DNA of 64,000 nt, from contig NZ_JACIDB010000003.1 of NCBI RefSeq assembly GCF_014196115.1, forward strand, positions 62,001-126,000. Reading direction: 5' to 3'. This document shows, piece after piece, positions 9,587 to 19,012 of the stretch. The position numbers were made by a program, and so were the translations under genes. Below the pieces are notes generated by a model, which saw only the letters and a list, made by a program, of their open reading frames with translations, did no database searches and was not told the DNA's origin. This DNA is from Sphingomonas aquatilis. Its GTDB lineage: Bacteria > Pseudomonadota > Alphaproteobacteria > Sphingomonadales > Sphingomonadaceae. Positions within the stretch are counted from its first letter, which is position 1; each line of letters opens with the position of its first letter.

Positions 9587-9622
9587 AAAAAAGCCAGCCT
9601 TCTCTGGAGGGAGAAGGCTGGC
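9587..9622 (-). terminator. Rho-independent terminator after the module A receptor
   Basis: A perfect 12-bp stem (GCCAGCCTTCTC at 9593-9604 with its complement at 9611-9622), a six-base loop, then, read on the minus strand, six T at 9592-9587. It lies 16 bases after the receptor stop and before the SapC-like gene, so it should end or attenuate receptor transcription and set expression of the downstream genes lower. Confidence 0.85.
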
Positions 9623-9637
9623 AGGCCCGTGGGGGAC

Positions 9638-12600
9638 TTAGAAGGTGAAGCGGGCGCCCGCCGAGTAGCGCGCATCCTGCTTGGTCACGAAATTGATGTT
9701 GCGGTCCGAGCGAAGGTGGCCGCCGCGATTCTCGCCGAGGATGTTGATCCCTTCGGCAAAGATCGTGACGCGTGGCGTGATCGCATAGCTGATCGTGCCG
9801 TCGAGCTGGCCATAGGTGTTGACGTAGACCGGGTTGGTGCCCGCCGCGGCCAAGAACCCCTTGCGCCAATTGTAGGCCGCACGCGCGTTGATGCCGTATT
9901 TGTCGAAGAACAGCACGGCATTGGCACTGTCCGACAGACCCAGCACCGCAAATTGCGCAACGCTCGAGGGTTTGGTGTTGTCGTACTTCTGGTTGCTGTT
10001 GACGATCGTGTAGTTGAGGATCGTGCCGAAGCCGGTGTTCCAGAAATTGTGCTGGATCGCGAATTCGAAGCCATCGATCGCGGCGGTCTGGCTGCTGTTG
10101 AACGGCGTCGAGACGATGAAATTCACCAGCGGATCATTCGCCTGCGCGATGATCGTGCCGTTGACCACCGAGCCCGGATAGTTGGTGCCAATGTAATCGC
10201 GGATGTTGGCGAAGGTCAGATCCTGGCCACGCGCGGTAAGAGCTGCGACCGCCGCCTGATAACGGGGGCCGTTATACGGCGTGGTGATGCCCGGGATCGT
10301 CGTGTTGACCTGGGTCGTGCTGATGTAGTTCGACACGTCCTTATGGAAGTATCCGACCGAGATGTAGCTGTCGCGCGTATAATACCATTCCACCGACAGA
10401 TCGATGTTCTTCGACTTGTAAGGCACGAGGTTGGGATTGCCGACCGACCCGAAGCCGCCACCGACGCGGAATAGCTGGTCGATCCGGCGACCGCCCTGCA
10501 GGCTGCCGTAATCCGCACGGGCGATCGTATGGCTATACGATGCACGCAGCTTGACGTTCTCCAGCGGCTGGAAGTCGAAATCGACCGAGGGCAGCCAGTT
10601 CTCGTAATTGCCCTTGAACGTCGTGAAGCCGCTACCCTGGAACAGCACGTTGAATTCGTTCTGCGAATTCTGCCGCGCGCCGACCGGCGTGGGCACGAGC
10701 GCAGACGCGGAGACGTCGGTATGTTCGTAGCGCAGCCCGGCGATCAGGTGCGCGGTGCGCGAGAACAGGTCGAACTTGCCGTTGAACTGGGCATAGGCCG
10801 ACATCGTCTTTTCATGGACGCGCGAATCGGTGTTGTACGGGATCAGGCACTGGCCGTTGCCACCGCAGATCTTGTACGCCTGGTCGAGCAGCTTGACGAC
10901 GCTCGGCAGGTCGAAGCTGTAGAACGACTTGATGATGTTCGGATCGTTCGCGCCGCTGATCCCGGAGAACTTATCGGGAATGCTGGTCAGCTTGAACAGA
11001 TTGTCGGGCAGCAATGCCGCCGCCGCGGCGCGCTGCGCCGGGCTGTCGCCGCCGGTGCCGCCCCAGGTATCGTTCTGCAGGACGCTGTAGGCCGAGCGCA
11101 CCTTGTTGTCGGTATATTCGGTGCCCCAGTCCAGGCTGTCCATGAAGCCGTGGCCGTGGTCGTAATGGCCGCGCACCATGACCTGGTTGATCTCGTCGCG
11201 GAAATAGGAATTGCGGAACGCGTTGCCGGTGGGAACGATATTGGCCGCATTCAGCGGATCGATGCCCGAATACATATTGTACGAGATCACGGGCAGTTCG
11301 TGATCGAAGTTCAGCGTCTGGTTCTGGACGCCGAAGACGGCGGTGCCGACCGAGTTGCTGTTGCCGTACGGGCTGTTCGGCTTCGATTCGGCAGTCGAGT
11401 GATGCGCATCGAGCGTCATCGTCACGCCACCCGGGGCGTTCCACGTCAGGTTGCCGCCGAGCGACTTGTTCTCGTTGCGCACCGAGGTCTGCGACGCCGA
11501 ATAGGCCAGATCCTTGGTTTCGCCCGCGCCGAAGCGCTCGGTGTAGAAGATCGGGCCGGCGACCGGGCCGTTGGTCCAGGCGCTCAGTGTGTCGTTGTGG
11601 TTATACCAGATGCCGACGCTATTGTCGCGAATGTCGATCGTGTTGCGTGCGTAGGTGTAATCGATCGTTGCGGTCAGATCGTCGGTCGGGCGGAATTGCA
11701 GCACCGCCTGGCCGTTGATGCGCTCGCGCCGGCCATTGACGACGTCGTAGCCGCCGTTCTGCGGCACCTGATACACGTCGGTGGCCTTGGGCCGGTTGGT
11801 GATGTTGGCGTAGCGCGGGTCGCCCGGCATCGCCAGCGACCCCCAGTTGTTCTCGTTACCCAGATAGCCGTCGCGCCAGCCGATGTTGGCGCTGTTCGAA
11901 CTGAAGTTACGGCGCTGGTAGGTGCCGTTGATCAGGATCCCGATCCGATCGTCGGCGAACGTATCGGAAATGATGCCCGAGATTTCGGGCGTGACGTCCT
12001 TGCGGCCGTTCTGCGAGGTGTCGACGACGCCGCGCGCCGCGATCGACCCGCGCAGGCCGGGCTTGTCGAGCGGACGGGGGGTGCGGACGTTGACCGTCGC
12101 GCCGATGCCGCCGGTCGGAATGCTGGCGCGACCGGACTTGTAGACCTCCAGCGCGGCCACGCCTTCAGACGCGAGCGTGGCGAAGTCGAACGCGCGCGAA
12201 CCCGGTGCGCTGTTGCCGTCGCCGATGAACGACGTCGGCATCTGGCGGCCATTAAGCGTGACGAGGTTATAGTCGGCGCCAAAGCCACGGACGGTGACGA
12301 ACTGGCCTTCGCCGTTCGACCGGTCGATCGACACGCCGGTGATCCGCTGCAGCGATTCGGCGAGGTTCGTGTCGGGGAACTTGCCCATGTCCTCGGCGCT
12401 GATCGCGTCGACGATGCCCTGGGCGTTGCGCTTGATGTTGACGGAATCGCGCAGAGACGCGCGGATGCCGGTGACGACGATGTCGCCGTCCGCCTGGCCC
12501 GCGGTGCCATCGGCGGTGGGGGGCTGCGGATCAGTCTGCGCCGAGCCGGTCTGGCCGACGGTGGCGGCGGCATCCTGCGCCGCGGCGGCAGCCGGCAGCA

Positions 12601-12664
12601 TCAGGGCGGCGGTCGAGACGCCGATAGCGAAGTGCGAAAGCAGGCGAGCATGGACGCTGCGCAT
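9638..12664 (-). CDS. TonB-dependent receptor, Xanthomonas/Caulobacter carbohydrate type (module A)
   Basis: Outer-membrane receptor of about 1008 residues. The start at 12664 is set by GGGGAGGA just upstream and by the signal peptide (MRSVHARLLSHF..., cleavage after AAAAAQ). The plug contains GDIVVTGIRASL, DTNLAESLQRITGV and a VRGFG segment, the signature of the large TonB-Xanth-Caul receptor class associated with glycan uptake; the barrel ends in FTF. Two GAACGTTC palindromes lie in the 186-base divergent region with the GH3 gene, so receptor and glucosidase are probably co-regulated. The terminator at 9587-9622 follows. Confidence 0.9.
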   Translation of the reverse strand: MRSVHARLLSHFAIGVSTAALMLPAAAAAQDAAATVGQTGSAQTDPQPPTADGTAGQADGDIVVTGIRASLRDSVNIKRNAQGIVDAISAEDMGKFPDTNLAESLQRITGVSIDRSNGEGQFVTVRGFGADYNLVTLNGRQMPTSFIGDGNSAPGSRAFDFATLASEGVAALEVYKSGRASIPTGGIGATVNVRTPRPLDKPGLRGSIAARGVVDTSQNGRKDVTPEISGIISDTFADDRIGILINGTYQRRNFSSNSANIGWRDGYLGNENNWGSLAMPGDPRYANITNRPKATDVYQVPQNGGYDVVNGRRERINGQAVLQFRPTDDLTATIDYTYARNTIDIRDNSVGIWYNHNDTLSAWTNGPVAGPIFYTERFGAGETKDLAYSASQTSVRNENKSLGGNLTWNAPGGVTMTLDAHHSTAESKPNSPYGNSNSVGTAVFGVQNQTLNFDHELPVISYNMYSGIDPLNAANIVPTGNAFRNSYFRDEINQVMVRGHYDHGHGFMDSLDWGTEYTDNKVRSAYSVLQNDTWGGTGGDSPAQRAAAAALLPDNLFKLTSIPDKFSGISGANDPNIIKSFYSFDLPSVVKLLDQAYKICGGNGQCLIPYNTDSRVHEKTMSAYAQFNGKFDLFSRTAHLIAGLRYEHTDVSASALVPTPVGARQNSQNEFNVLFQGSGFTTFKGNYENWLPSVDFDFQPLENVKLRASYSHTIARADYGSLQGGRRIDQLFRVGGGFGSVGNPNLVPYKSKNIDLSVEWYYTRDSYISVGYFHKDVSNYISTTQVNTTIPGITTPYNGPRYQAAVAALTARGQDLTFANIRDYIGTNYPGSVVNGTIIAQANDPLVNFIVSTPFNSSQTAAIDGFEFAIQHNFWNTGFGTILNYTIVNSNQKYDNTKPSSVAQFAVLGLSDSANAVLFFDKYGINARAAYNWRKGFLAAAGTNPVYVNTYGQLDGTISYAITPRVTIFAEGINILGENRGGHLRSDRNINFVTKQDARYSAGARFTF

Positions 12665-12714
12665 GGAAATCCTCCCCAATAACAAAAGGGCGCGGTTGTC
12701 GCCGCGCTTCTTGG

Positions 12715-12788
12715 GAACGTTCACTCGTGCAAAGGCCCGAATGTGTCAAGACGTGTCCGGGGTGGGCGATCCGCAATTGTGAACGTTC
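12715..12788. promoter_or_regulatory. Pair of GAACGTTC operators in divergent promoter region
   Basis: Two copies of the perfect 8-bp palindrome GAACGTTC at 12715-12722 and 12781-12788, with matching flanks (TTGnGAACGTTCnCT), centres 66 bp apart. The palindrome with a central CG is of the LacI-family type. They lie between the receptor (minus) and GH3 (plus), so one repressor could control both; the LacI protein at 5244-6293 is the nearest candidate. Which regulator binds is inference. Confidence 0.6.
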
Positions 12789-12850
12789 TCTGGACAGGCT
12801 GGCAGAAATGCAACACAAGCGGCCAAAATCGGATATTCGGGAGGATGACG

Positions 12851-15142
12851 GTGACGAAGGCAAGGATGGCCGGCGGGCTGGCGACGATCGCGCTGGTCGC
12901 AGCGGGGATGACCGCACAGGCGCAGGCGCAAACGGCACAGGCGGCTTCGGCGAGGGCGCAAACCCCGGCGAACGGCGAGACACGCGGGCCCTCGTCGTCC
13001 CGTGCCCGCGCCGACCGGATCGTCGCGCAGATGACGCAGGCGGAGAAGCTCGCGCTGGTCCATGGCCTGTTCCCACCGATGGCGGCGGGCAAGACGCCGA
13101 ACGAACTCATCCCCTCCGCCGGCCATATCGACGGCATCCCGCGCCTCGGCGTGCCGCTGGTGCGCGAAAGCGATGCGTCGCTCGGCGTCGCCAATCAGGT
13201 GGAGCAGCGCAAGGGCGACGTCGCCACCGCGCTGCCCTCCAGCCTCGCCACGGCGGCGAGCTTTGATCCCGCGATCGCACAGGCGGGCGGCGCGATGATC
13301 GGGTCGGAAGCGCGCGACAAGCGGTTCAACGTGCTGCTGGCCGGTGGCGTCAACCTGACGCGCGATCCGTGGAACGGTCGCAACTTCGAATATCTGGGCG
13401 AGGATCCGCTGCTCGCAGGCACGCTGGGCGGCGCGCATATCGCGGGGGTCCAGTCGAACAACATCGTCTCGACGATCAAGCATTTCGCGCTCAATTCGCA
13501 GGAAACCGGCCGCATGGTGGTCGATGCGCGGATCGGCCAGGCGGCACTGCGCATGAGCGACCTGCTCGCCTTCCAGATCGCGATCGAGAAGGGGCATCCC
13601 GGATCGGTCATGTGCGCCTACAACAAGGTCAACGGCGACTGGGCGTGCGAGAACAAGCATCTGCTGACCGATGTGCTGAAGCGCGACTGGAACTATGCCG
13701 GCTGGGTGATGAGCGATTGGGGCGCGGTGCATTCGACCGTGAAGGCGGCCAATGCGGGGCTCGACCAGGAATCGGGCCAGGAACTCGACAAGGCGATCTA
13801 TTTCGGCGCGCCGCTGGCTGAGGCGGTGGCAAAGGGCAGTGTGTCCGAGGCGCGGCTGGACGACATGGTCGCGCGCTATCTGACCGGCCTGATCGAGACG
13901 GGCGCGTTCGACCGGGCGGTGCCCGCACGCACCGTCACCTCCGATTACGCCGCGCATGCGCTGGTCGCGCAGCGTACCGCCGAGGCAGGCATCGTGCTGC
14001 TGAAGAATCAAGGCGACCTGCTGCCGATCGCGCGCACCGTGAAGCGGATCGTCGTGATCGGGGGCAATGCCGATGTCGGCGTCCTGTCGGGCGGCGGGTC
14101 GAGCCAGGTGCGATCGGTCGGCGGGGCGCCGGTGGAGATTCCGCTATCGACCGGCGGATCGGCGTCGTTCGCGCGGATCACCTATCACGCTTCCTCGCCG
14201 CTCGACGCATTGCGCAAGGCGCTGCCGGGGGTGAAGGTCGACTGGGTCGACGGGCGCAATTTCAACGCGACGCTGGACGCCGCGCGCTCGGCGGACCTCG
14301 CCATCGTCTTCGCGACGCAATGGACGACCGAGGCGGACGACGTGCCCGACCTGCATCTGCCCAACCAGCAGGACGCGCTGATCGCTGCGATCGCGGACGC
14401 TCAGCCGAAGACGATCGCGGTGATGGAGACGGGCGGCCCGGTGCTGATGCCGTGGATCGCCAAGGTGCCGGCCGTGGTGCAGGCCTGGTATCCGGGTCAG
14501 CGCGGCGGCGAGGCGCTGGCCGCGATCCTGACGGGGAAGGTCGCGCCGTCCGGACGCCTGCCGATCACCTTCCCGGCCGACGCCTCGCAGCCGCCGCGCC
14601 CGCGGCCGGTGGGCCTCGACACAATGACCGACCTGCAGGCGGCGGCAGCGGCGAACCCGGCGGCGGCCTCCACCTATCAGCTGCAAAGCTTTCCGGTCGA
14701 GTATGTCGAGGGTGCCGATGTCGGCTATCGCTGGTATGAGAAGAAGGGGCTGAAACCCCTGTTCCCGTTCGGCCATGGCCTCACCTACACGCGCTTCGCC
14801 TATAGCAACCCGGTGGTGACCGGCGGCAAGGCGCTGAGCGTGACGTTCACCGTGACCAACGTCGGACGGCGCGAGGGCGTGGACGTGCCGCAGATGTACG
14901 TCGCGCGCGACGATGGTGCGACGCCGATGCGGCTCGGTGCCTTCACCCGCCTCACCCTGAAGCCGGGCGAGACGCGGCGCGTGACGCTGACCGCCGAACC
15001 GCGCATCGTCGCCGATTACGACACCGGACTGCCCGGCTGGCGGATCACGGGCGGCCGCTATCGGGTCGCGCTGGCGCAGGATGCGGCGGATCGTACGATG
15101 GTGTCGACCGCGACGCTCGAAGCGCAGACGATGAAGCCATAG
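12851..15142 (+). CDS. GH3 beta-glucosidase/beta-xylosidase, periplasmic
   Basis: Glycoside hydrolase family 3 enzyme of about 763 residues that would remove terminal beta-linked sugars from oligosaccharides. It has an N-terminal signal peptide (cleavage near AQAQA), the GH3 (beta/alpha)8 domain with STIKHFALNSQETGR and the nucleophile Asp in VMSDWG (D289), the alpha/beta sandwich domain, and a C-terminal fibronectin-III-like domain after PFGHGLTYTRF. GGGAGG at 12839-12844 abuts ATG 12845 and sits six bases before GTG 12851, so I prefer GTG 12851. It shares a divergent operator region with the module A receptor, and an MFS transporter follows 55 bases downstream. The exact sugar cannot be read from the sequence. 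Confidence 0.9.
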   Translation: MTKARMAGGLATIALVAAGMTAQAQAQTAQAASARAQTPANGETRGPSSSRARADRIVAQMTQAEKLALVHGLFPPMAAGKTPNELIPSAGHIDGIPRLGVPLVRESDASLGVANQVEQRKGDVATALPSSLATAASFDPAIAQAGGAMIGSEARDKRFNVLLAGGVNLTRDPWNGRNFEYLGEDPLLAGTLGGAHIAGVQSNNIVSTIKHFALNSQETGRMVVDARIGQAALRMSDLLAFQIAIEKGHPGSVMCAYNKVNGDWACENKHLLTDVLKRDWNYAGWVMSDWGAVHSTVKAANAGLDQESGQELDKAIYFGAPLAEAVAKGSVSEARLDDMVARYLTGLIETGAFDRAVPARTVTSDYAAHALVAQRTAEAGIVLLKNQGDLLPIARTVKRIVVIGGNADVGVLSGGGSSQVRSVGGAPVEIPLSTGGSASFARITYHASSPLDALRKALPGVKVDWVDGRNFNATLDAARSADLAIVFATQWTTEADDVPDLHLPNQQDALIAAIADAQPKTIAVMETGGPVLMPWIAKVPAVVQAWYPGQRGGEALAAILTGKVAPSGRLPITFPADASQPPRPRPVGLDTMTDLQAAAAANPAAASTYQLQSFPVEYVEGADVGYRWYEKKGLKPLFPFGHGLTYTRFAYSNPVVTGGKALSVTFTVTNVGRREGVDVPQMYVARDDGATPMRLGAFTRLTLKPGETRRVTLTAEPRIVADYDTGLPGWRITGGRYRVALAQDAADRTMVSTATLEAQTMKP

Positions 15143-15197
15143 GGCACGGCCGCTGACGTGGATTGCCGGGCGGCGCAAAGGAGCGCAGGGGAGGGCG

Positions 15198-16391
15198 ATG
15201 GCGTCCCGATTTCCCTTGCGCTCGCCCGGCTTCCTCGGGGCGGTGGCGCTGGCCAATGCCGGTGGCGTCATCGCCTATCTGCCGCTGCTGACGCTGCTGC
15301 TGCCGCTCAAGGTCGAGGGGCTGAGCGGTGAGGCGCGGATCGGCGTCTTCACCGCCACAGTGTTCGCCGGCGCCATCGCCGCCAGCATATCGAACGTGCT
15401 GTTCGGCTGGCTCAGCGACCGGTCGGTGGCGCGCGGCGGCGGGCGGCGGGCGTGGATGGCGGGCGGCGTGGCCGCGACTGCGGCGAGCTATGGCGGGCTG
15501 ATCGTCGCGGCGACGCCGGTTGCACTGGTCGCCGCGCTCGTTGCGTTTCAAATCGCGGTGAATGCGCTCCTCGCGCCGATGATGGCGATCATGGCGGAAG
15601 AGGTGCCGGACGCGCAGAAGGGCGTCGCGGGCGGCCTGTTCGCGCTTGGGGGACCGCTCGCGTCGATCGTTTCGACCGTGCTGGTCGGACAGGCGACTTT
15701 AACGGAGGCCGCACGGTTCGCGATCCTGCCGGCGGCGGTTGCCGCCTGTATCGCGCCGCTTTTGCTGGCCCGCGCCCGCACCGCGGTGGCGGATCGCGAT
15801 CCGCGTGGCGACGTGCGCGCGTCGCGTCGCGACCTGATCGTCGCGGGCGTGGCGCGCCTGTTCGTCCAGATCGCCGGGGTCGTGACGCAGACCTATCTGC
15901 TCTATTATTTCGAAAGCATCGTGCCGGCCGGGGAGCGGGCGGGCTTGCCCGGCCGGATCGGGCACCTGCTGACGATTGCGTTCATCGTCCCGTTGCCTGC
16001 GGCGCTGATCCTGGGCCGTCTGTCCGACCTGACACGGCGGCGGAAGCCCGCGATCCTGCTGGCCGCGCTGATCGCGGCGGCGGGGCTCGCCGGCATGGCG
16101 CTGGCGCGGGGATGGCCGGCCGGGGCGGCGGCATTCGTCGTCTATACGCTGGGGTCGTCGGTATTCGTCGCGCTCAACGCGGGCGTCGCGATGCAACTGC
16201 TGCCCAATCCACGCCATCGCGGGCGCGACCTGGGCCTGCTCAACCTCGCCAATACCTTGCCCTCTCTGCTGGGGCCGCCGCTCGCCTGGGTCTTTGCGAC
16301 GCCGCACGATTTCGTCGGGGTCATGCTGGCGCTGGCCGTCCTGGCGGTGGGCGGCGGGCTGACGATGCTGTGCGTCCGAACGGGGCGATAG
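15198..16391 (+). CDS. MFS transporter, probably sugar
   Basis: Inner-membrane permease of 397 residues with about twelve predicted helices. The intracellular loop FGWLSDRSVARGGGRRAW between helices 2 and 3 and LGRLSDLTRRRKP in the second half are the duplicated MFS signature. GGGGAGGG precedes the ATG. It follows the GH3 gene by 55 bases with no clear terminator, so both are likely co-transcribed and the carrier probably imports the monosaccharide or disaccharide the GH3 enzyme releases. The substrate is inferred from context only. Confidence 0.85.
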   Translation: MASRFPLRSPGFLGAVALANAGGVIAYLPLLTLLLPLKVEGLSGEARIGVFTATVFAGAIAASISNVLFGWLSDRSVARGGGRRAWMAGGVAATAASYGGLIVAATPVALVAALVAFQIAVNALLAPMMAIMAEEVPDAQKGVAGGLFALGGPLASIVSTVLVGQATLTEAARFAILPAAVAACIAPLLLARARTAVADRDPRGDVRASRRDLIVAGVARLFVQIAGVVTQTYLLYYFESIVPAGERAGLPGRIGHLLTIAFIVPLPAALILGRLSDLTRRRKPAILLAALIAAAGLAGMALARGWPAGAAAFVVYTLGSSVFVALNAGVAMQLLPNPRHRGRDLGLLNLANTLPSLLGPPLAWVFATPHDFVGVMLALAVLAVGGGLTMLCVRTGR

Positions 16392-16412
16392 CGGATCGGA
16401 GGTGACGGCACA

Positions 16413-16440
16413 GGCGGAGACCGGGATGCCGGTTTCCGCC
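16413..16440. terminator. Bidirectional hairpin between convergent genes
   Basis: A 12-bp stem with one wobble pair (GGCGGAGACCGG at 16413-16424 against 16429-16440) and a GATG loop, in the 66-base gap between the MFS gene (plus) and a TonB receptor (minus). There is no strong T run on either side. Confidence 0.55.
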
Positions 16441-16457
16441 CGTCGCCTTCGCGCGCG

Positions 16458-18953
16458 TCAGAAGTCGAAGCGGATCGCGGCGCCGATCGTGCGGCCGTTG
16501 ATCGAGCGCGCGCGGACCAGACCGTTGGCCGGGATCGCGGCGTCTTCCGCTTCGGTGATGCCCTTTACGTTGAAGATGTTGTTGGCGTTGACGTTGATGC
16601 TGACATTGTCCGCCGGGCGGATCACGATGAAGCCGTTGACCTGCGTATAGGCCGGCATCTTCAGCTGGTTGACCGGCTGCGTGTAGCTGGGCGTGGTGCC
16701 GATGACGTTGGCGCCGACGCTGATCCGGCCGAAATCCACCTGCGGCGTCGCCTGATAGACGAAGGACGCCTGCCGCTGCGGACGCTTGCCGTTCAGCGTC
16801 GCGTCGGTCGCATCGCGCGTGATCTTCGAGTCGGTGTAGGTGCCCGCGGCGGTCAGCGAGAACGGTCCGCGGCGGAAGCGGCCTTCCAGCTCGACGCCGG
16901 TCGCTTCGTAATCGCGGCTGGTGAATTGCTGCTGCGAGAGCAGATAGTTCGTCTCCTGCGTCCGCGCGTTGAACACGGTCGCATAGAGGCCGATCGGGCC
17001 GGAGTTGAACTTCACGCCGCCTTCGGCCTGCTTGACGAAGTCGTAGGGCTTGGCGCCGTTCACGAGCGCGCCGGTGGTGGTGTTGACCAGCGGGCCGAAC
17101 AGCAGGCGATCGGCGTTGACGCGGCCGCCGCGGCTGTAGCGGGCGAAGACCGCCAGTGTGTCGCTGAGGCGATAGTTCGCGCCGGCCGAATAGGACAGAT
17201 AGTTGTAATCGTAGTTCACCGGCGCGCGGTTCGTGGGCAGGAACGCCACCGTCTGTTCGGCGGGCGAGATCACGCCGTTGCCGTCCATGTCCTGCGCCCG
17301 CGTCGTGACCGCGCCCGGCAGATCGCCGCGGATGCCGCCCTTGGCCGAGCCGAAGTCGTAGCGGACGCTGGCATCGACGTTGAGCCGCCCGACCTCGAAG
17401 CCCAGCTGCGCGAACGGCGCGTTGGTGGTGTAGCGCACGTCATAGCTGCGGCGGCAGCAATTGCCGAAGAAGGCCGCCGAATAGAGCGTGCCGCCCGCCG
17501 TCTGCGACACGCCGGCCGCGTTGCGGATGTCGACCAGCACCGATCGGCCATCGCCCTGCACCGTCTGGAAGAAGGACGTCCACAGCCAGTCGGTCTTCAC
17601 GTCCTGCCGCGAATTGTACATGCCGGCCGCGATCGACAGCGCGCCGCCGCCCAGATCGACCTTGCCGTTGATGCGCAGGTCGTTGGTGATGTTGTCGAGG
17701 CTGTTGAGCTTCACGTCGAACAGCACGACGCTGGCAAGCAGGCCGTTGCCGCCGAGCGCCGACGGGTTGGTGATCCGCTGCCCGGCGAGCGGGCCGCTCG
17801 CGTAGAAGAGCTGCGCATTGGCACCGGCGAAGCCGTTGGCGGTCGTCTGCGCGTCACCCGCCGCCGCGGGGAAGGGCGAGACGAAGTCACCCGAGATCGC
17901 CGAATAGCGGAAGCGTTCGGTGATGTTCCAGCCGTCGGCGATGCGGAACTGCCCTTCAAACCCGACCGACTTCACGTCCGGATGCATGCCGTCGCCGATC
18001 TGCCGGCGGACGGGGTTGTTGTTCCCGTCCAGCGTCAGCACCGACTGGATATAGCGGCTGTGCAGCGTATCCTCGTTGATCGAGAAGCCGGGGACGTTCT
18101 GGTAGTTCGGGTCGCCGTTGCTGCCCGTCACGCGCACCGGGTTGGGGAGGAAGGCGATGCTGCGGTCGTCGAGATACTTGCCGTACAGGCGGATATAGCC
18201 GCCGTCGAATTCGCGGGTGATGTTCGCCTTGATCTGACCGCCGCGCATGGCGTCATAGCCGACATGGCGCGGGCCGTCGCCGATCCGGTAGAAGCCGCTC
18301 ATTTCATAGCGGGTGTTGGCGTCGATATGGCCGCCATAGGCAAAGTCGGCGCGATATTCGCGGTAGTCGAGGCCGCTCGACAGCTGGAACGACCCGCCGT
18401 CCTTTTCGCCCGTCTTCGAGATGAAGTTGATGATGCCGCCGGGCGAGTTGCTGGCGAAGGTCGAGGCCGAGCCGCCGCGGACCGATTCGATGCGGGCGAG
18501 CGACAGGTCGTTGCGAATGAAGATGTCGGCATTGCCGAAGATGATGTCGCCGAATTCCAGCACCGGCAGGCCGTCTTCCTGCAGCTGCAGGAACTTCGAA
18601 CCGCCCGAGGCGACCGGCAGGCCGCGGACCGAGATATTGGCATTGCCTTCGCCGCCCGATGCCTCGACGCGAACGCCGGGCAGGTTGCGCAGGATTTCGG
18701 CGGTGTTGCGCGGCGGGATCTTCGAGGTGAGATCGGCGTCCAGCGAGCTGACCGAGATCGACGTGTCGAGGCGATTGCGCCCTTGGGCGACGCCGGTGAC
18801 GACGATGTCCTGACCCTGATCGGGCGCCGGCGCGGCATCGGTCTGCGCGGTATCGTTCGCTGCCGTGTCGGCAGGCGCGGGCGCGACCTGCGCATGGGCG
18901 GTGCCGGCGATCAGCAGCGCGGCAGTGGTCAACAGATAATGGCGAGCCTTCAT
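16458..18953 (-). CDS. TonB-dependent receptor with an EF-hand-like loop
   Basis: Outer-membrane receptor of about 831 residues. The ATG at 18953 has GGGAGGA upstream and gives a signal peptide ending in GTAHAQ. The plug contains QDIVVTGVAQG, TAEILRNLPGV and ISVRGLPV; the barrel ends in IRFDF. A barrel segment holds DMDGNGVISPAE, a complete 12-residue EF-hand-type calcium loop (encoded at 17256-17291), and a Cys pair in GNCCRRS. The gene stands alone on this strand behind two CAATCGATTG palindromes, which suggests LacI-type control together with the divergent esterase gene. The substrate is unknown, presumably a glycan. Confidence 0.88.
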   Translation of the reverse strand: MKARHYLLTTAALLIAGTAHAQVAPAPADTAANDTAQTDAAPAPDQGQDIVVTGVAQGRNRLDTSISVSSLDADLTSKIPPRNTAEILRNLPGVRVEASGGEGNANISVRGLPVASGGSKFLQLQEDGLPVLEFGDIIFGNADIFIRNDLSLARIESVRGGSASTFASNSPGGIINFISKTGEKDGGSFQLSSGLDYREYRADFAYGGHIDANTRYEMSGFYRIGDGPRHVGYDAMRGGQIKANITREFDGGYIRLYGKYLDDRSIAFLPNPVRVTGSNGDPNYQNVPGFSINEDTLHSRYIQSVLTLDGNNNPVRRQIGDGMHPDVKSVGFEGQFRIADGWNITERFRYSAISGDFVSPFPAAAGDAQTTANGFAGANAQLFYASGPLAGQRITNPSALGGNGLLASVVLFDVKLNSLDNITNDLRINGKVDLGGGALSIAAGMYNSRQDVKTDWLWTSFFQTVQGDGRSVLVDIRNAAGVSQTAGGTLYSAAFFGNCCRRSYDVRYTTNAPFAQLGFEVGRLNVDASVRYDFGSAKGGIRGDLPGAVTTRAQDMDGNGVISPAEQTVAFLPTNRAPVNYDYNYLSYSAGANYRLSDTLAVFARYSRGGRVNADRLLFGPLVNTTTGALVNGAKPYDFVKQAEGGVKFNSGPIGLYATVFNARTQETNYLLSQQQFTSRDYEATGVELEGRFRRGPFSLTAAGTYTDSKITRDATDATLNGKRPQRQASFVYQATPQVDFGRISVGANVIGTTPSYTQPVNQLKMPAYTQVNGFIVIRPADNVSINVNANNIFNVKGITEAEDAAIPANGLVRARSINGRTIGAAIRFDF

Positions 18954-19012
18954 GCGATCCTCCCTGACACCGACTCTCTTTCGAAGTCTGCGAGACTGCC
19001 AATAGCATGACG

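Noticed and set aside
10529..12682. Very long open frame on the plus strand opposite the TonB receptor (similar ones at 2176-3700 and 16926-19010)
   Set aside because: High GC keeps antisense frames open; the translations are low-complexity Arg/Ala/Val/Asp-rich with no domains, and the receptors on the other strand are clear.
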